A stretch of 64,000 bases of DNA, taken from positions 310,001 to 374,000 of the forward strand of contig NZ_FQYO01000004.1 of assembly GCF_900141735.1 (NCBI RefSeq). The letters are read 5' to 3'. The DNA is from Wenxinia saemankumensis (lineage in GTDB: Bacteria; Pseudomonadota; Alphaproteobacteria; Rhodobacterales; Rhodobacteraceae). The stretch's first letter is position 1, and each line of letters begins with the position of its first letter. Below, one piece after another: positions 8,024-17,200 of the stretch. The notes below the pieces were generated by a model. The model had not been told where the DNA came from, did not search any database, and worked only from the letters and a program-made list of their open reading frames with translations. A program made the position numbers and the translations under genes.

Positions 8024-8973
8024 CCCCCCTGGCCGCCATCGTCATCGGTCGCAACGAAGAGGACCGGCTTCTCGCCTGTCTCCGCAGCCTGCAGGGCCGG
8101 GTCGACCGGCTGATATATGCCGACAGCGGCTCCACCGACGGCTCGCTCGCCGCCGCCGCCGCGCTCGGGGTGGAGACGGTGGCCCTGTCCCCGCCGCATA
8201 CCGCCGCCCGGGGCCGCAATGCCGGCGCCGCCGCGCTGGGCGACTGGGACGGGCACCTGCTCTTCGTCGACGGCGACTGCACCGTCGATCCCGGCTGGCC
8301 CGGCGCGGCCCGCGCTGCGCTGGACGCCGATCCCGGCCTCGGCCTCGTCACCGGCTGGCGGCGCGAGCGGTATCCCGAACGCAGCATCTTCAACCGCATG
8401 GCCGAGGTGGAATGGCACCGCCCCGCAGGAGAGATTCGTACCTGCGGCGGGGATATGGCGGTCCGGGCGGCGGCCTTCCGGCAGATCGGGGGGTTCGACG
8501 CCGGTTTGATCGCCGCCGAGGACGACGATTTCTGCCTGCGGCTCGGAAAGGCCGGCTGGCGGTTGCAGCGGCTGCCCGTCGCGATGACCGAGCACGACAT
8601 GGACATGACGAACATCCGCCAATGGTGGCGCCGCGCGGTCCGCAGCGGACACGGCTTCGCGCAGGTGGGCGAGATGCACCCCCCGCATTGCCGGCGCGAC
8701 CGCCTGCGGGTGATCGGCTATTGCGCCCTCGCCGCGTTCGGCGTGCTGGCGAGTGCGATCACGCCCTGGGCGGGGGGCGCGGTCCTTGCGATCCTCGCGA
8801 TCTCTCTGGTCCGGACGGCCCGGGGACTGCGCCGGGCGCACGACATGGACATGGCCGAGGCGCTGCACCAGGCGGCCTGGCTGCTCGCCACGAAGCTGCC
8901 GAACCTCGTCGGCATCGCGATGTGGCACCTGCGCCGGCGCGAACGGCCCCCGGAGATCATCGAATACAAGTGA
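8020..8973 (+). CDS. Glycosyltransferase family 2 protein
   Basis: A 317-residue GT-A enzyme. It shows the nucleotide-binding start AAIVIGRNEE, the DSGSTDGS motif at 35-42, the metal-binding DGD at 84-86 (LFVDGDCT), and a later acceptor region with GGFDAGLIAAEDDDFCLRL, an ED motif typical of the catalytic base. Two hydrophobic helices near residues 245-285 suggest membrane association. The start is the GTG that overlaps the previous stop. It lies between a GT4 gene and the fused oxidoreductase/epimerase in the same rightward operon, so it probably acts on the same repeat unit. Confidence 0.9.
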   Translation: MTPLAAIVIGRNEEDRLLACLRSLQGRVDRLIYADSGSTDGSLAAAAALGVETVALSPPHTAARGRNAGAAALGDWDGHLLFVDGDCTVDPGWPGAARAALDADPGLGLVTGWRRERYPERSIFNRMAEVEWHRPAGEIRTCGGDMAVRAAAFRQIGGFDAGLIAAEDDDFCLRLGKAGWRLQRLPVAMTEHDMDMTNIRQWWRRAVRSGHGFAQVGEMHPPHCRRDRLRVIGYCALAAFGVLASAITPWAGGAVLAILAISLVRTARGLRRAHDMDMAEALHQAAWLLATKLPNLVGIAMWHLRRRERPPEIIEYK

Positions 8974-8980
8974 GACCTGC

Positions 8981-11065
8981 ATGACCGACATCCGCGCCGC
9001 GATCCTCGGGGCCGGCTACATCGCCGACTGGCACGCCGCCGCCATCGCCGCGACGCCGGGCGTGCGGCTGGCCGCCGTGTGCGATCCGGACCGCGCGTCG
9101 GCCGAGGCGCTGGCGAACCGGTACGGGGCCGAGGCCTTCACCGAACTCGACGCGCTCGTCGCCAGCGGCACCGCGCAGGCGGTCCACATCCTGACGCCGC
9201 CGGCTCTGCATGCCGATCTCGCCGTCCGGTGCCTCGATGCCGGGCTGCACGTGCTGGTCGAGAAGCCCGCCGCCCTGTCGGTGGACGAGTTCGCCCGGAT
9301 GGAAGAGGCGGCAACCCGCGCCGGCCGTCACCTCGCCGCGGGTCACAACTTCCTCGGCCTGCCCCGCTACGGGCGGCTGAAACGGCTGATGGCCTCCGGC
9401 GCGCTCGGCCGGGTCAGCGACATCCGCGTCGACTGGGCCCTGCCGCTGGCTCCGCTCCGCTCGGGGCCCTACGGGCTGTGGCTGCTGAACGAGACGCGCA
9501 ACCTGCTGTGGGAGCTGGGGCCGCACCCGGTCTCGCTCGCGCAGGATCTGGCGGGGCGGCTCGACGTGCGGATGCTCGACCTCGGGCAGCCGGCCCGCCT
9601 GCCCGGCGGCGCCGAGCGGCCGCAGAGCTGGCGCGTGCTCGCCCGGGCCGGGGCGGTGGACGTGACGCTGGCGCTGTCGCTGGTCGAGACGATCGATACC
9701 CGCCTCGTCACGGTGCGCGGATCGGGCGGCCGGGCCGTGCTGGACTACGCCTCCGACACCCTGACCGTGGCGCGGGACAACACGGCCGAGCTGGTCGCCA
9801 ATCCGCTGATGCGCCAGCTGTCCGAGGGATGGGAGCATCTGCGCGAGGGCGCCCGCAACGCCGCGATCCAGGGCGGCACGCTGAACAGGCGCAGCCCCTA
9901 TGCGCAGAGCTTCCGCGGGATGGTCGCCGCCTTCCACGACGGGATCCGGTCGGGCGATCCCGACCGCCGCTTCGCCCCCGGCGCGGCGCGGGCGGTAACG
10001 CAGACTCTGGCGGAGATCGAGCGGCTGATCCCGCCGCAGCCCGCCCCCTCCATCGCGACCGGCACCCCGTCCCCGACGGCGATGGTGATCGGCGGTACGG
10101 GCTATATCGGTCGGGCCCTGACCCGCGCCCTCGCCGCGCGCGGCACGCATGTCCGCGTCGTCTCGCGCGGGCGGCACGGCCCGTTCGACGACATCGCGGA
10201 CCGGGTCGAGACGGTGCGCGTGTCGCTGTCCGACGAAGCGGGGCTGACCGAGGCGATGCGGGGGATCGACATCGTCTACAACCTCGCCCGTGCGCTCGAG
10301 GACACGTGGGAGGCGGCGCTGCGGAACGATGTCGGCACCGCCCTGCGGATCGCGCGGGCCGCCCACGCGGCCGAGGTGGACCGGCTGGTCTACACGGGGA
10401 CCATCGCCTCCTACGACATGAGCGATCCTAGAACCGTCATCACCGAGGAGACGGGCTTCGGCGAGATCGAGGACCGCAACCTCTACGCCCGGTCCAAGGC
10501 GGAATGCGAACGCCGCCTGATGGAGATGCACGAGAGCGCGGGTCTGCCGCTCGTCGTCGCGCGGCCCGGCATCGTGGTCGGCGGGGACGGCCCCCTGCAG
10601 CACTGGGGCATCGGGCGCTGGCACGGGCCGGGGGCGGTCACGCTCTGGGGCGACGGGCGCAACGTCCTGCCCTTCGTGCTGGTCGAGGACGTGGTCGAGG
10701 GGCTGATCCTCTGCGGCACCACGGACGGGATCGAGGGCGAGAGCTTCAATCTCGTCGGCGGCCCGATCCTGTCGGCGCGCGACTACTTCCAGGCGATCCA
10801 CGACCGGCTGCACGCGCGCATCCGCGTCCGCAGCGGCTACCTGCACGGCCTCTGGGCCACGGACGCGGTGAAATGGGCGCTCAAGCGCCATGCGCTCGGC
10901 CGGCGGGACGCGGTGCTGCCCAGCCTCGCCGACTGGAAGAGCCGGGCCCATCTCGCGCGCTTCGACAACGCCCTGCCGAAACGCCGCCTCGGCTGGTCGC
11001 CGGAGGAGACGCGGGCCCGCTTCCTCGACCGGGCGATCGACGGACGGGCCCTGTTCGGACTGTGA
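8981..11065 (+). CDS. Fused Gfo/Idh/MocA oxidoreductase - NAD-dependent epimerase
   Basis: A 694-residue two-domain protein. Residues 1-350 form a Gfo/Idh/MocA oxidoreductase (ILGAGYIADWH near 8-18, EKP at 94-96). After a short proline-rich linker (351-364), residues 367-694 form an extended SDR: GGTGYIG at 371-377 and YARSK at 502-506. Both nucleotide-binding sites look intact, so one polypeptide could carry out two successive steps on a nucleotide sugar. A separate gene pair of the same two families lies 3 kb upstream in the same operon. The ATG is 8 bp after the GT2 stop. The fusion is continuous in frame, with no sign of a sequencing-joined pair. Substrates are unknown. Confidence 0.88.
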   Translation: MTDIRAAILGAGYIADWHAAAIAATPGVRLAAVCDPDRASAEALANRYGAEAFTELDALVASGTAQAVHILTPPALHADLAVRCLDAGLHVLVEKPAALSVDEFARMEEAATRAGRHLAAGHNFLGLPRYGRLKRLMASGALGRVSDIRVDWALPLAPLRSGPYGLWLLNETRNLLWELGPHPVSLAQDLAGRLDVRMLDLGQPARLPGGAERPQSWRVLARAGAVDVTLALSLVETIDTRLVTVRGSGGRAVLDYASDTLTVARDNTAELVANPLMRQLSEGWEHLREGARNAAIQGGTLNRRSPYAQSFRGMVAAFHDGIRSGDPDRRFAPGAARAVTQTLAEIERLIPPQPAPSIATGTPSPTAMVIGGTGYIGRALTRALAARGTHVRVVSRGRHGPFDDIADRVETVRVSLSDEAGLTEAMRGIDIVYNLARALEDTWEAALRNDVGTALRIARAAHAAEVDRLVYTGTIASYDMSDPRTVITEETGFGEIEDRNLYARSKAECERRLMEMHESAGLPLVVARPGIVVGGDGPLQHWGIGRWHGPGAVTLWGDGRNVLPFVLVEDVVEGLILCGTTDGIEGESFNLVGGPILSARDYFQAIHDRLHARIRVRSGYLHGLWATDAVKWALKRHALGRRDAVLPSLADWKSRAHLARFDNALPKRRLGWSPEETRARFLDRAIDGRALFGL

Positions 11066-11099
11066 GGGCGGGCCGGAACCCGACGATCACCGCGACAAT

Positions 11100-11126
11100 G
11101 GCGCATTTGCGCCGCCTTTGTAGACT
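11100..11126 (+). promoter_or_regulatory. Small inverted repeat and possible -10 upstream of the CpsD-like gene
   Basis: In the 93-bp gap after the fusion gene, GGCGC and GCGCC (11100-11104 and 11109-11113) flank ATTT. TAGACT (11121-11126) resembles a -10 element about 30 bp before the ATG at 11159. No matching -35 is seen at a normal distance. This may be a weak internal promoter or a small mRNA hairpin; support is low. Confidence 0.2.
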
Positions 11127-11158
11127 TTGAACGACCCGACCAACCGCGAAGCGAGACC

Positions 11159-12118
11159 ATGACCGACCGTCCGCAGAAGGCCCGCAAGCGCCCCCGCCTC
11201 ACCCGGGCGGATCGCGACCGGCTGGTCGAGGAGATCGCGCGGATCGAGGCCGGGTCCGCGGCCGCCCGCCCGCCGCGCCGCACGCTGCCCCCCCGGCCCG
11301 GTACGCCGCCGCCGGACCTGTCGGACCTGCGACACGCGCTGGCCGACGACGCGGCAGAGGTGGACTACATCGACCCGACCGAGGCGCCGCTGCCGCGGAT
11401 CGTCGACCTCTGGCCCGCGCTGCCGCGGGTCGCACTCGACAAGCGGACGCTGGCCCGGAACCTCGTCATCACCGCGGCGCGCACCGATCCGGCCTATGCC
11501 GCCTTCGACGTGCTGCGCACGCGGCTGGTCCAGGCAATGGCCGATCACGGCTGGACGCGCGTCGCCATCACCTCGCCCACCCGCGGCTGCGGCAAGAGCT
11601 TCGCCGCCGCGAACCTCGCCCTCACCCTGTCGCGCTACCACGACACCCGGACCGCGCTGATCGACGCCGACCTGCGGCATCCGGGCCTCGCCGGGTATCT
11701 GGGGCTGACGGCGCCCGCCGCGACCGGGGATTACCTGCGCGGCCAGATCGCGGCCGAGGACTGGCTGCTGGCGGTGGAGCCGAGCGGCCTGCAGCTGGGC
11801 CGGCATCTGGCCATCGGGCTGAACGCCCGCGCCGAGACCTACGCGGCCGAGCTGTTCCAGTCGGGCAGCACCGCCGACGCGCTGGCGCGGCTGCAGCAGG
11901 GCCTCCGGCCCGACGTGATGCTGTTCGACCTGCCGCCGGCGCTGGACCACGACGACGTGATCGCCTTCCGCCCGCATTTCGATTGCGTGCTGATGGTGGT
12001 CGGAGGGGGGATCACCCGCGCCTCGGAAGTGCGCGAGGCGGTCCGGCGGATCGGCGAGGACCGGCCCGTCGTGGGCATCGTGCTCAACATGGCCGATCCG
12101 GGCGACGACCTGGCCTGA
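11159..12118 (+). CDS. CpsD/CapB-like polysaccharide biosynthesis ATPase (BY-kinase-like)
   Basis: A 319-residue P-loop ATPase of the Wzc-C/CpsD group, which works with a membrane co-polymerase to set polysaccharide chain length. Walker A is SPTRGCGKSFAAANLAL (Lys146, Ser147). The BY-kinase Walker A' LIDADLRHPGL lies at 167-177, and a Walker B-like VMLFDLPPAL near 260. The first 100 residues are a basic, proline-rich region. The C-terminus (MADPGDDLA) lacks the tyrosine cluster that canonical BY-kinases phosphorylate, so kinase activity is uncertain. The gene is convergent with the co-polymerase gene, with only 31 bp between their stops. This is a split arrangement of the two Wzc halves. Confidence 0.82.
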   Translation: MTDRPQKARKRPRLTRADRDRLVEEIARIEAGSAAARPPRRTLPPRPGTPPPDLSDLRHALADDAAEVDYIDPTEAPLPRIVDLWPALPRVALDKRTLARNLVITAARTDPAYAAFDVLRTRLVQAMADHGWTRVAITSPTRGCGKSFAAANLALTLSRYHDTRTALIDADLRHPGLAGYLGLTAPAATGDYLRGQIAAEDWLLAVEPSGLQLGRHLAIGLNARAETYAAELFQSGSTADALARLQQGLRPDVMLFDLPPALDHDDVIAFRPHFDCVLMVVGGGITRASEVREAVRRIGEDRPVVGIVLNMADPGDDLA

Positions 12119-12149
12119 CCGGGACGAGGGGGCCGGGCCGGCCCCGCCC

Positions 12150-13454
12150 TCAGCGGGTGACGAGGCGGCCCGCGCCGCCGCCGCTTCCCGTCACGCGCCA
12201 GACGCCGGACATCAGCAGCGTCGCGCCCGCGCCGATCAGCACGGCAAACCCCACGACCACCCGCCGCAGCCGCCGCTCGGGCGGGCGGCCGAGACGCGGG
12301 ATCACCACGACCGGCTTCGCGCCGATCTGCCGCTCGAGCTGCGCGGCCGTCCTGATCCGGCCGGCCGACACTTCCAGCGCCAGCGCCAGCATCAGCGCCA
12401 GGGCACCCGAAACGACGCCCCCGGCCAGCGCCAGCTTGGCCCGGCTGGTCGAGACGGACCCCTCGGGCACGATCGCCTCCTCCAGCACCTCGAATCGCTG
12501 CGACTGTTCTTGGCTCTCGATGATCTCGGTCATCGACGCCTCGGTCCGGCGCTGCGTCAGCACGCCCAGCTCGTCGCGGTACTGCGCCAGCTGCCGTTCG
12601 TAGACGCCGATCTGGCGCTCGACCTCCGGGCCGGCGTCGATCGCGGCCTGCGCATCGGCGAGCCTCGTGTCGATCAGGTCGACCTGCTGCTCGAGGAGCG
12701 CGCGCTGCTGGGCCAGCTCGCCCTCGCGCAGGCGGTCGGCGCTGCCGGCCAGCGCGACTAGTTCGCGCTCCAGCGTCAGGCGCTGCTCGGACAGGCGGGC
12801 GATCTGCTCGCGCTGGGCGGTCTGCGCGGTCGGCAGGCTCTCGGCATTGGCCTCGCGGTAGCGGGTCAGCGCCTCTTCCGTGTCCTCGATCAGGCCGGTC
12901 ACCCGCGCCTCCTCGGACTGGAAGAAGTCGAGCGTCAGCGCGGCCCGGCCCTGCGCGCGGCGGCGTCCCTCCTCGATGATGCGGTCCGACAGCTCGTTCG
13001 CGACGGCCGCCGCCTCGGTCGGGTCGCCCATGCGGACAGTGATCGACAGACCGGCAGGCTGCACGTCGGGCCGCCAGGCGAGGGCGGGGTCGATCATCTT
13101 GGCGATCGTCACGCTGTCGCGCAGCGCCTCGACCCGCTCGATCGGGGACTCGACCTCGGGAAACAGGCCGAGGCGCTCGACCACGCCCATCAGCGAGTCG
13201 CGGGCCAGAACCCGCCCCTGGATCAGGTCGAGCTGGCTGTCGGCGGTGAGGGTCGTGCCGGTGCCGGCGCCAGTCAGGCTCTCGGTCACGCGGGGCGCCT
13301 CGATCTGGATCAGCGCGATCGCCTGGTAGACCTTCGGCTGCTGCAGGGCGAACCAGACCGACAGGGCCGACCCGGCGAGGCCGACCAGCAGGATGACGTA
13401 CCAGCGCCGCAGAAGCGCGCGGATCACGTCCTTGATCGAGGTGAAGGGTCCCAT
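12150..13454 (-). CDS. Wzz-type polysaccharide co-polymerase / chain-length determinant
   Basis: A 434-residue inner-membrane protein. TM1 lies at about 18-38 (after SIKDVIRALLRRWYVILL) and TM2 near 405-425. The large periplasmic segment between them begins with the Wzz signature region and has long coiled coils at about 170-320, rich in Arg/Glu/Gln. A conserved proline-rich stretch precedes TM2. It should form the oligomeric chamber that controls chain length. The cytoplasmic ATPase half is encoded separately at 11159-12118. The ATG at 13454 is preferred over a TTG at 13484 because it directly precedes the amphipathic N-terminus and has GGAACGGAG upstream. Confidence 0.88.
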   Translation of the reverse strand: MGPFTSIKDVIRALLRRWYVILLVGLAGSALSVWFALQQPKVYQAIALIQIEAPRVTESLTGAGTGTTLTADSQLDLIQGRVLARDSLMGVVERLGLFPEVESPIERVEALRDSVTIAKMIDPALAWRPDVQPAGLSITVRMGDPTEAAAVANELSDRIIEEGRRRAQGRAALTLDFFQSEEARVTGLIEDTEEALTRYREANAESLPTAQTAQREQIARLSEQRLTLERELVALAGSADRLREGELAQQRALLEQQVDLIDTRLADAQAAIDAGPEVERQIGVYERQLAQYRDELGVLTQRRTEASMTEIIESQEQSQRFEVLEEAIVPEGSVSTSRAKLALAGGVVSGALALMLALALEVSAGRIRTAAQLERQIGAKPVVVIPRLGRPPERRLRRVVVGFAVLIGAGATLLMSGVWRVTGSGGGAGRLVTR

Positions 13455-13568
13455 GCGGCCGCTCCGTTCCCGTGTCGCCGACAAGGATGCCCGGCGGCCG
13501 AACCGCGCGCATCCCCGTTCGGCCCCGTCGCCGCCACACCCGGGTCACAATCTAGGCATCCCGCCCCG

Positions 13569-13580
13569 ATCTGGCCAGAT
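13569..13580. promoter_or_regulatory. 12-bp perfect palindrome ATCTGGCCAGAT upstream of the co-polymerase gene
   Basis: Lies in the 163-bp gap between the phosphopantetheinyl transferase stop and the co-polymerase start, about 115 bp before the latter. TAGATT, a possible -10 on the minus strand, lies about 25 bp downstream of it. It may be an operator for the co-polymerase gene. The evidence is position and symmetry only. Confidence 0.3.
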
Positions 13581-13617
13581 TTGCCGAGAGCCCGGTTGCG
13601 AAACACTGCGTTGCCGG

Positions 13618-14235
13618 TCAGCCCGGCAGGTGCAGCCCCGCCAGGATCCAGCCCTCCGCGCGGGCGAGCCGACCACGCAGGACGAGGCCCGCCTCGAAGG
13701 GCGGCAGCGCCCGGGTCAGCCGCGCCTCCCACCCGGTCCCCGTCAGCCGGACCTCGGCCGCGTCGAAGCCGAAGACGGCGCCGTGGGCGGGGGCGAGCGC
13801 CTTGTAGACCGTCTCCTTCGCCGCGAACACCGCCTCTGCCGCGCCCTCGTCCCCCGGCCCGGCGATCTCTGCCGCGACCTCGGGCGGCAGGGGGGCGTCC
13901 GGCACGATGTCGAGACCGACGAGGCCCGGCCCCCGGGCGAGCGCCGCGAGTGCGAGGCCGCCGTGATGCGCGATGCTGCCGACGAATCCGGGCGGCCAGA
14001 CCGGGCCGCGATCGGGCCCGGAGGGGATCGCGGCCGGGGGATGGCCCAGCGCGGCGAGGGCCAGCCGCGCCGCGTGCCGGCCGGCAGCGTATTCCGCCCG
14101 GCGCAGGGGCACGGCGCGGGGGCCGGCCCCCTCCCCCGGAAACGGCGGGGCCGGCGCGCCCGGCCGCACGATCGCGGACCGCACGCCCGGGCCGAACAGG
14201 CCGCTCAGCGCGGCCTCCAGGCGCCGATGGGTCAC
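13618..14235 (-). CDS. 4'-phosphopantetheinyl transferase (EntD/Sfp superfamily)
   Basis: A 205-residue enzyme that transfers 4'-phosphopantetheine from coenzyme A to the conserved serine of carrier domains. The three superfamily motifs are present: GSIAHHGGLALAAL near residue 88, GLDIVPD near 109 (metal-binding acidic residue), and FAAKETVYKAL near 142. The GTG start overlaps the stop of the NRPS gene (GTGA), so production is coupled to it. This makes it the likely dedicated activator of the PCP and ACP of the two megasynthases. Its length matches EntD-like members. A role in activating carriers elsewhere in the cell cannot be excluded. Confidence 0.92.
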   Translation of the reverse strand: MTHRRLEAALSGLFGPGVRSAIVRPGAPAPPFPGEGAGPRAVPLRRAEYAAGRHAARLALAALGHPPAAIPSGPDRGPVWPPGFVGSIAHHGGLALAALARGPGLVGLDIVPDAPLPPEVAAEIAGPGDEGAAEAVFAAKETVYKALAPAHGAVFGFDAAEVRLTGTGWEARLTRALPPFEAGLVLRGRLARAEGWILAGLHLPG

Positions 14236-17200
14236 GGCTCTCCGGACTTGAGAAGCCGCAGCGCCTTGCGCCGGTCCATCACCTCGGTCCGCTCTCTCGT
14301 CTCGTCGGGCTCGGCCTCCGCCGGCGCAGCGAGCGCGCGCAGCACGGCGGCGCGTACATCCTCCGGCGGGTCGCCGGCACCAGGGGCCGGCGCGGCAGGT
14401 CCGACATCGGGCCCGGGCGTCGGTGTCGCGGGGCCGTCGGTCGGCCCCGCATCCGGGGCGGGCGCCTCGGGCCCGGGACCGGCCCGGTAGCCCAGCGCCT
14501 CGATCCGCCCGGCAAGGGCCGAGAGGGTCGGGAAGCGGAACACGTCGGTGATCGACAGCGCCCGCAGGCCCGTCGCCTCGCGCAGCGCCCGGTGCGCCTG
14601 CACCGCCAGGATCGAATGGCCGCCGAGCTCGAAGAAGCTGTCCCGCGCGCGGATGTCCGACACGCCGAGCGTGGCCGACCAGACCTGCCGGACCACCTCG
14701 TCGGCCGGGGGGCCGGACCCGGCCGGCGCGGTCGCCGTCGCGTCCGCCGACCCGGCCAGGGTCGAGGCCGGCGGGATGGCGGGGGGTCCGGTCCGGGCGG
14801 GCCGATCCTCCGGCGCCGGATCCATGTCCCGCATCTGCGCCGGGGCGGGCATGTCCGCCGGGCGGGGCGCGGCCGGCGCGGGCAGGGCCCGGGTATCCAC
14901 CTTGCCGTTCGGGGTCAGGGGAAACGCCTCCATCCCCACGATCCGGGCGGGGACCATCGCGGCGGGCAGCCGGGCGGACAGCGCGGCGCGCAGCTCCGCC
15001 TCGCCCGGGCCGCCGGTCACGTAGGCGACCAGCCTGTCCTCGCGCAGCAGGACCACGGCCTGCGCCGCGCCCGCCGCCTCGAGCGTGGCGGCGATCTCGC
15101 CGGTCTCGATCCGGTGGCCGCGCAGCTTCACCTGTCCGTCGGCGCGGCCGAGGAAGTCGACGGTCCCGTCCGCGCGCCAACGGGCGAGGTCGCCGGTCCG
15201 GTAGACCCGCCCCTCGGCGAAGGGATCGGGCCGGAACCTCTCTGCCGTCAGGTCGGGACGGTCCCAGTAGCCGCGCGCGACGCCGTCGCCGCCGATCCAG
15301 AGCTCGCCCGTGACGCCCACCGGGCAGGGCCGCATCGCCTCGTCCAGGACGTAGAGCCGGGTATTCGCGATCGGCGTGCCGATCCCGTTCGTGACCTGGT
15401 CGGCCCGCGCGGGCTGGGTGGAGGACCAGATCGTCGTCTCGGTCGGGCCGTACATGTTCTCGATCTCGGCGCCGGTCGCCTGACGCAGCTCGCGCACCAG
15501 GCCGCCCGGCAGCGCCTCGCCCCCGATCATCAGGTGGCGCAACCGGCCGAGCGCGGCGCGCGTCTCGTCATGGGCCAGCATCATCCGGGCCATCGAGGGC
15601 GTGCATTGCAGGTGGCTGACGCGATGCGCCGCGATCAGCCCGGCGAGCGAGTGGTCCGCGCCGCCGGTGCCGTCGTTGACCCGGCGCAGCACCTCGGCCA
15701 GCGGGCGCAGACCCTCGAGCACGGTCTCTCGCGCGATGCCGTAGTCGATCAGGCACGCCACCTCGCCGACGCCGATCGCCTTCAGCCCGTCGATCCGCGC
15801 GACCGCGTCCTCGACCGTGCCGAACAGGCCCGACTCCTCGAAATACCGCTCGAAGGCGAAGTCGAGGATCGCGTCCAGCTCCTCGGCCTCGAGCGAGCCG
15901 AGGTCGAGCTGCATCGGGGTCTCGACGCCCTGCGGCTTCTTGAAGGCCGGGAAGGCCCAGGCGTATTGCTTGATGAGGCCGGCGGCAGAGCGCAGGTAGT
16001 CCTTCATCGGCTCGCGCGCGATCTCGCGGGCCTGCGCGCGGCTGTCCGCCAGGTAGGTGTGCAGCATCAGCGTGACGGTGAACTGCGCCGGGTCGTGCCC
16101 CGCCGCGCGCAGCGCCTCGTGATAGAGGGCGATCTTCTGCCCCACCTCCTCGACGCTCTGTCCCAGCAGGTGCGTCAGCACGTTGCACCCGTTCGCCCCC
16201 GCCTCGCGCCAGGTGTCGGGATTGCCCGCCGTCGTGACCCACAGCCGCGGCTGCGGCGAAACGGGACGCGGCTGGGTGACGATGGCATGCATCGTCCCGT
16301 CCGCCTTCGGGAACTCGACCGCCTCGCCGGCCCAGAGCCGCCGCAGATCGCGGATCGCGTCCATCATCGCGGGCTTGTTGGCCGGGGGCGTGTTCTCCGG
16401 CCGGAGGACGAAGTCGTCGGGTTGCCAGCCGCTCGCGATGGCGAGACCGGCGCGGCCGTCCGTCAGGTTGTCGATCACCGCCCATTCCTCGGCGATGCGG
16501 GCGACATGGTGCAGCGGCGCGACGCAGCTGCCGGCCCGGACGCCGATGTTGCGGGTGAGTCCCGCCACGGCCGCCCCGGTGACGGACGGGTTGGGATAGG
16601 GCCCGCCGAAGGCATGGAAATGCCGCTCGGGCGTCCAGACGGCGCAGAACCCGTTCTCGTCGGCGAACCGCGCGCCGTCCAGCAGCAGGGCGTACTTGTC
16701 GCGCCCGGCCCCGTCGTCGTTGCCCCAGTAGTAGAGCGACATCTCCATCCCGCGGGCGGGCGCCTCGGCCGTCAGGGTACGGGCCGCCTCGCTCGCCACG
16801 ACGACATGCATCCCGCGCGACAGCGTCCAGAACAGCTCGAGCACCGAGATGTCGAAGGAGAGCGAGGTGACGGCGAGCCAGGCATCGCCCGGCGCGTGCG
16901 GGATCCGCTCGTCCATCCCGGCGAAGAAGTTCGCGACCTGCGCGTGCTCGATCATCACGCCCTTGGGCCGACCGGTCGAGCCGGAGGTGTAGATGAGATA
17001 GGCCAGGTCGTCCGGGCCGCCCGTCAGTTCGACCAGCGGCTCGGCGCCGGCGATCTCGTCCGCGCCCAGCGCAAGGGCAGGCGTCCCCTCCGGCAGGTCG
17101 CCGGGCGCGTCGCTCAGCACCAGCGCGGTGTTGCTGTCGGAGAGGTAGAGCGCGATCCGGTCGGCCGGGTAGGCCGGGTCGAGCGGCAGGTAGGCGCAGC

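Noticed and set aside
13455-13484. Upstream TTG start of the co-polymerase (ten more residues)
   Set aside because: The ATG at 13454 has a better ribosome site and sits directly before the conserved amphipathic N-terminus.
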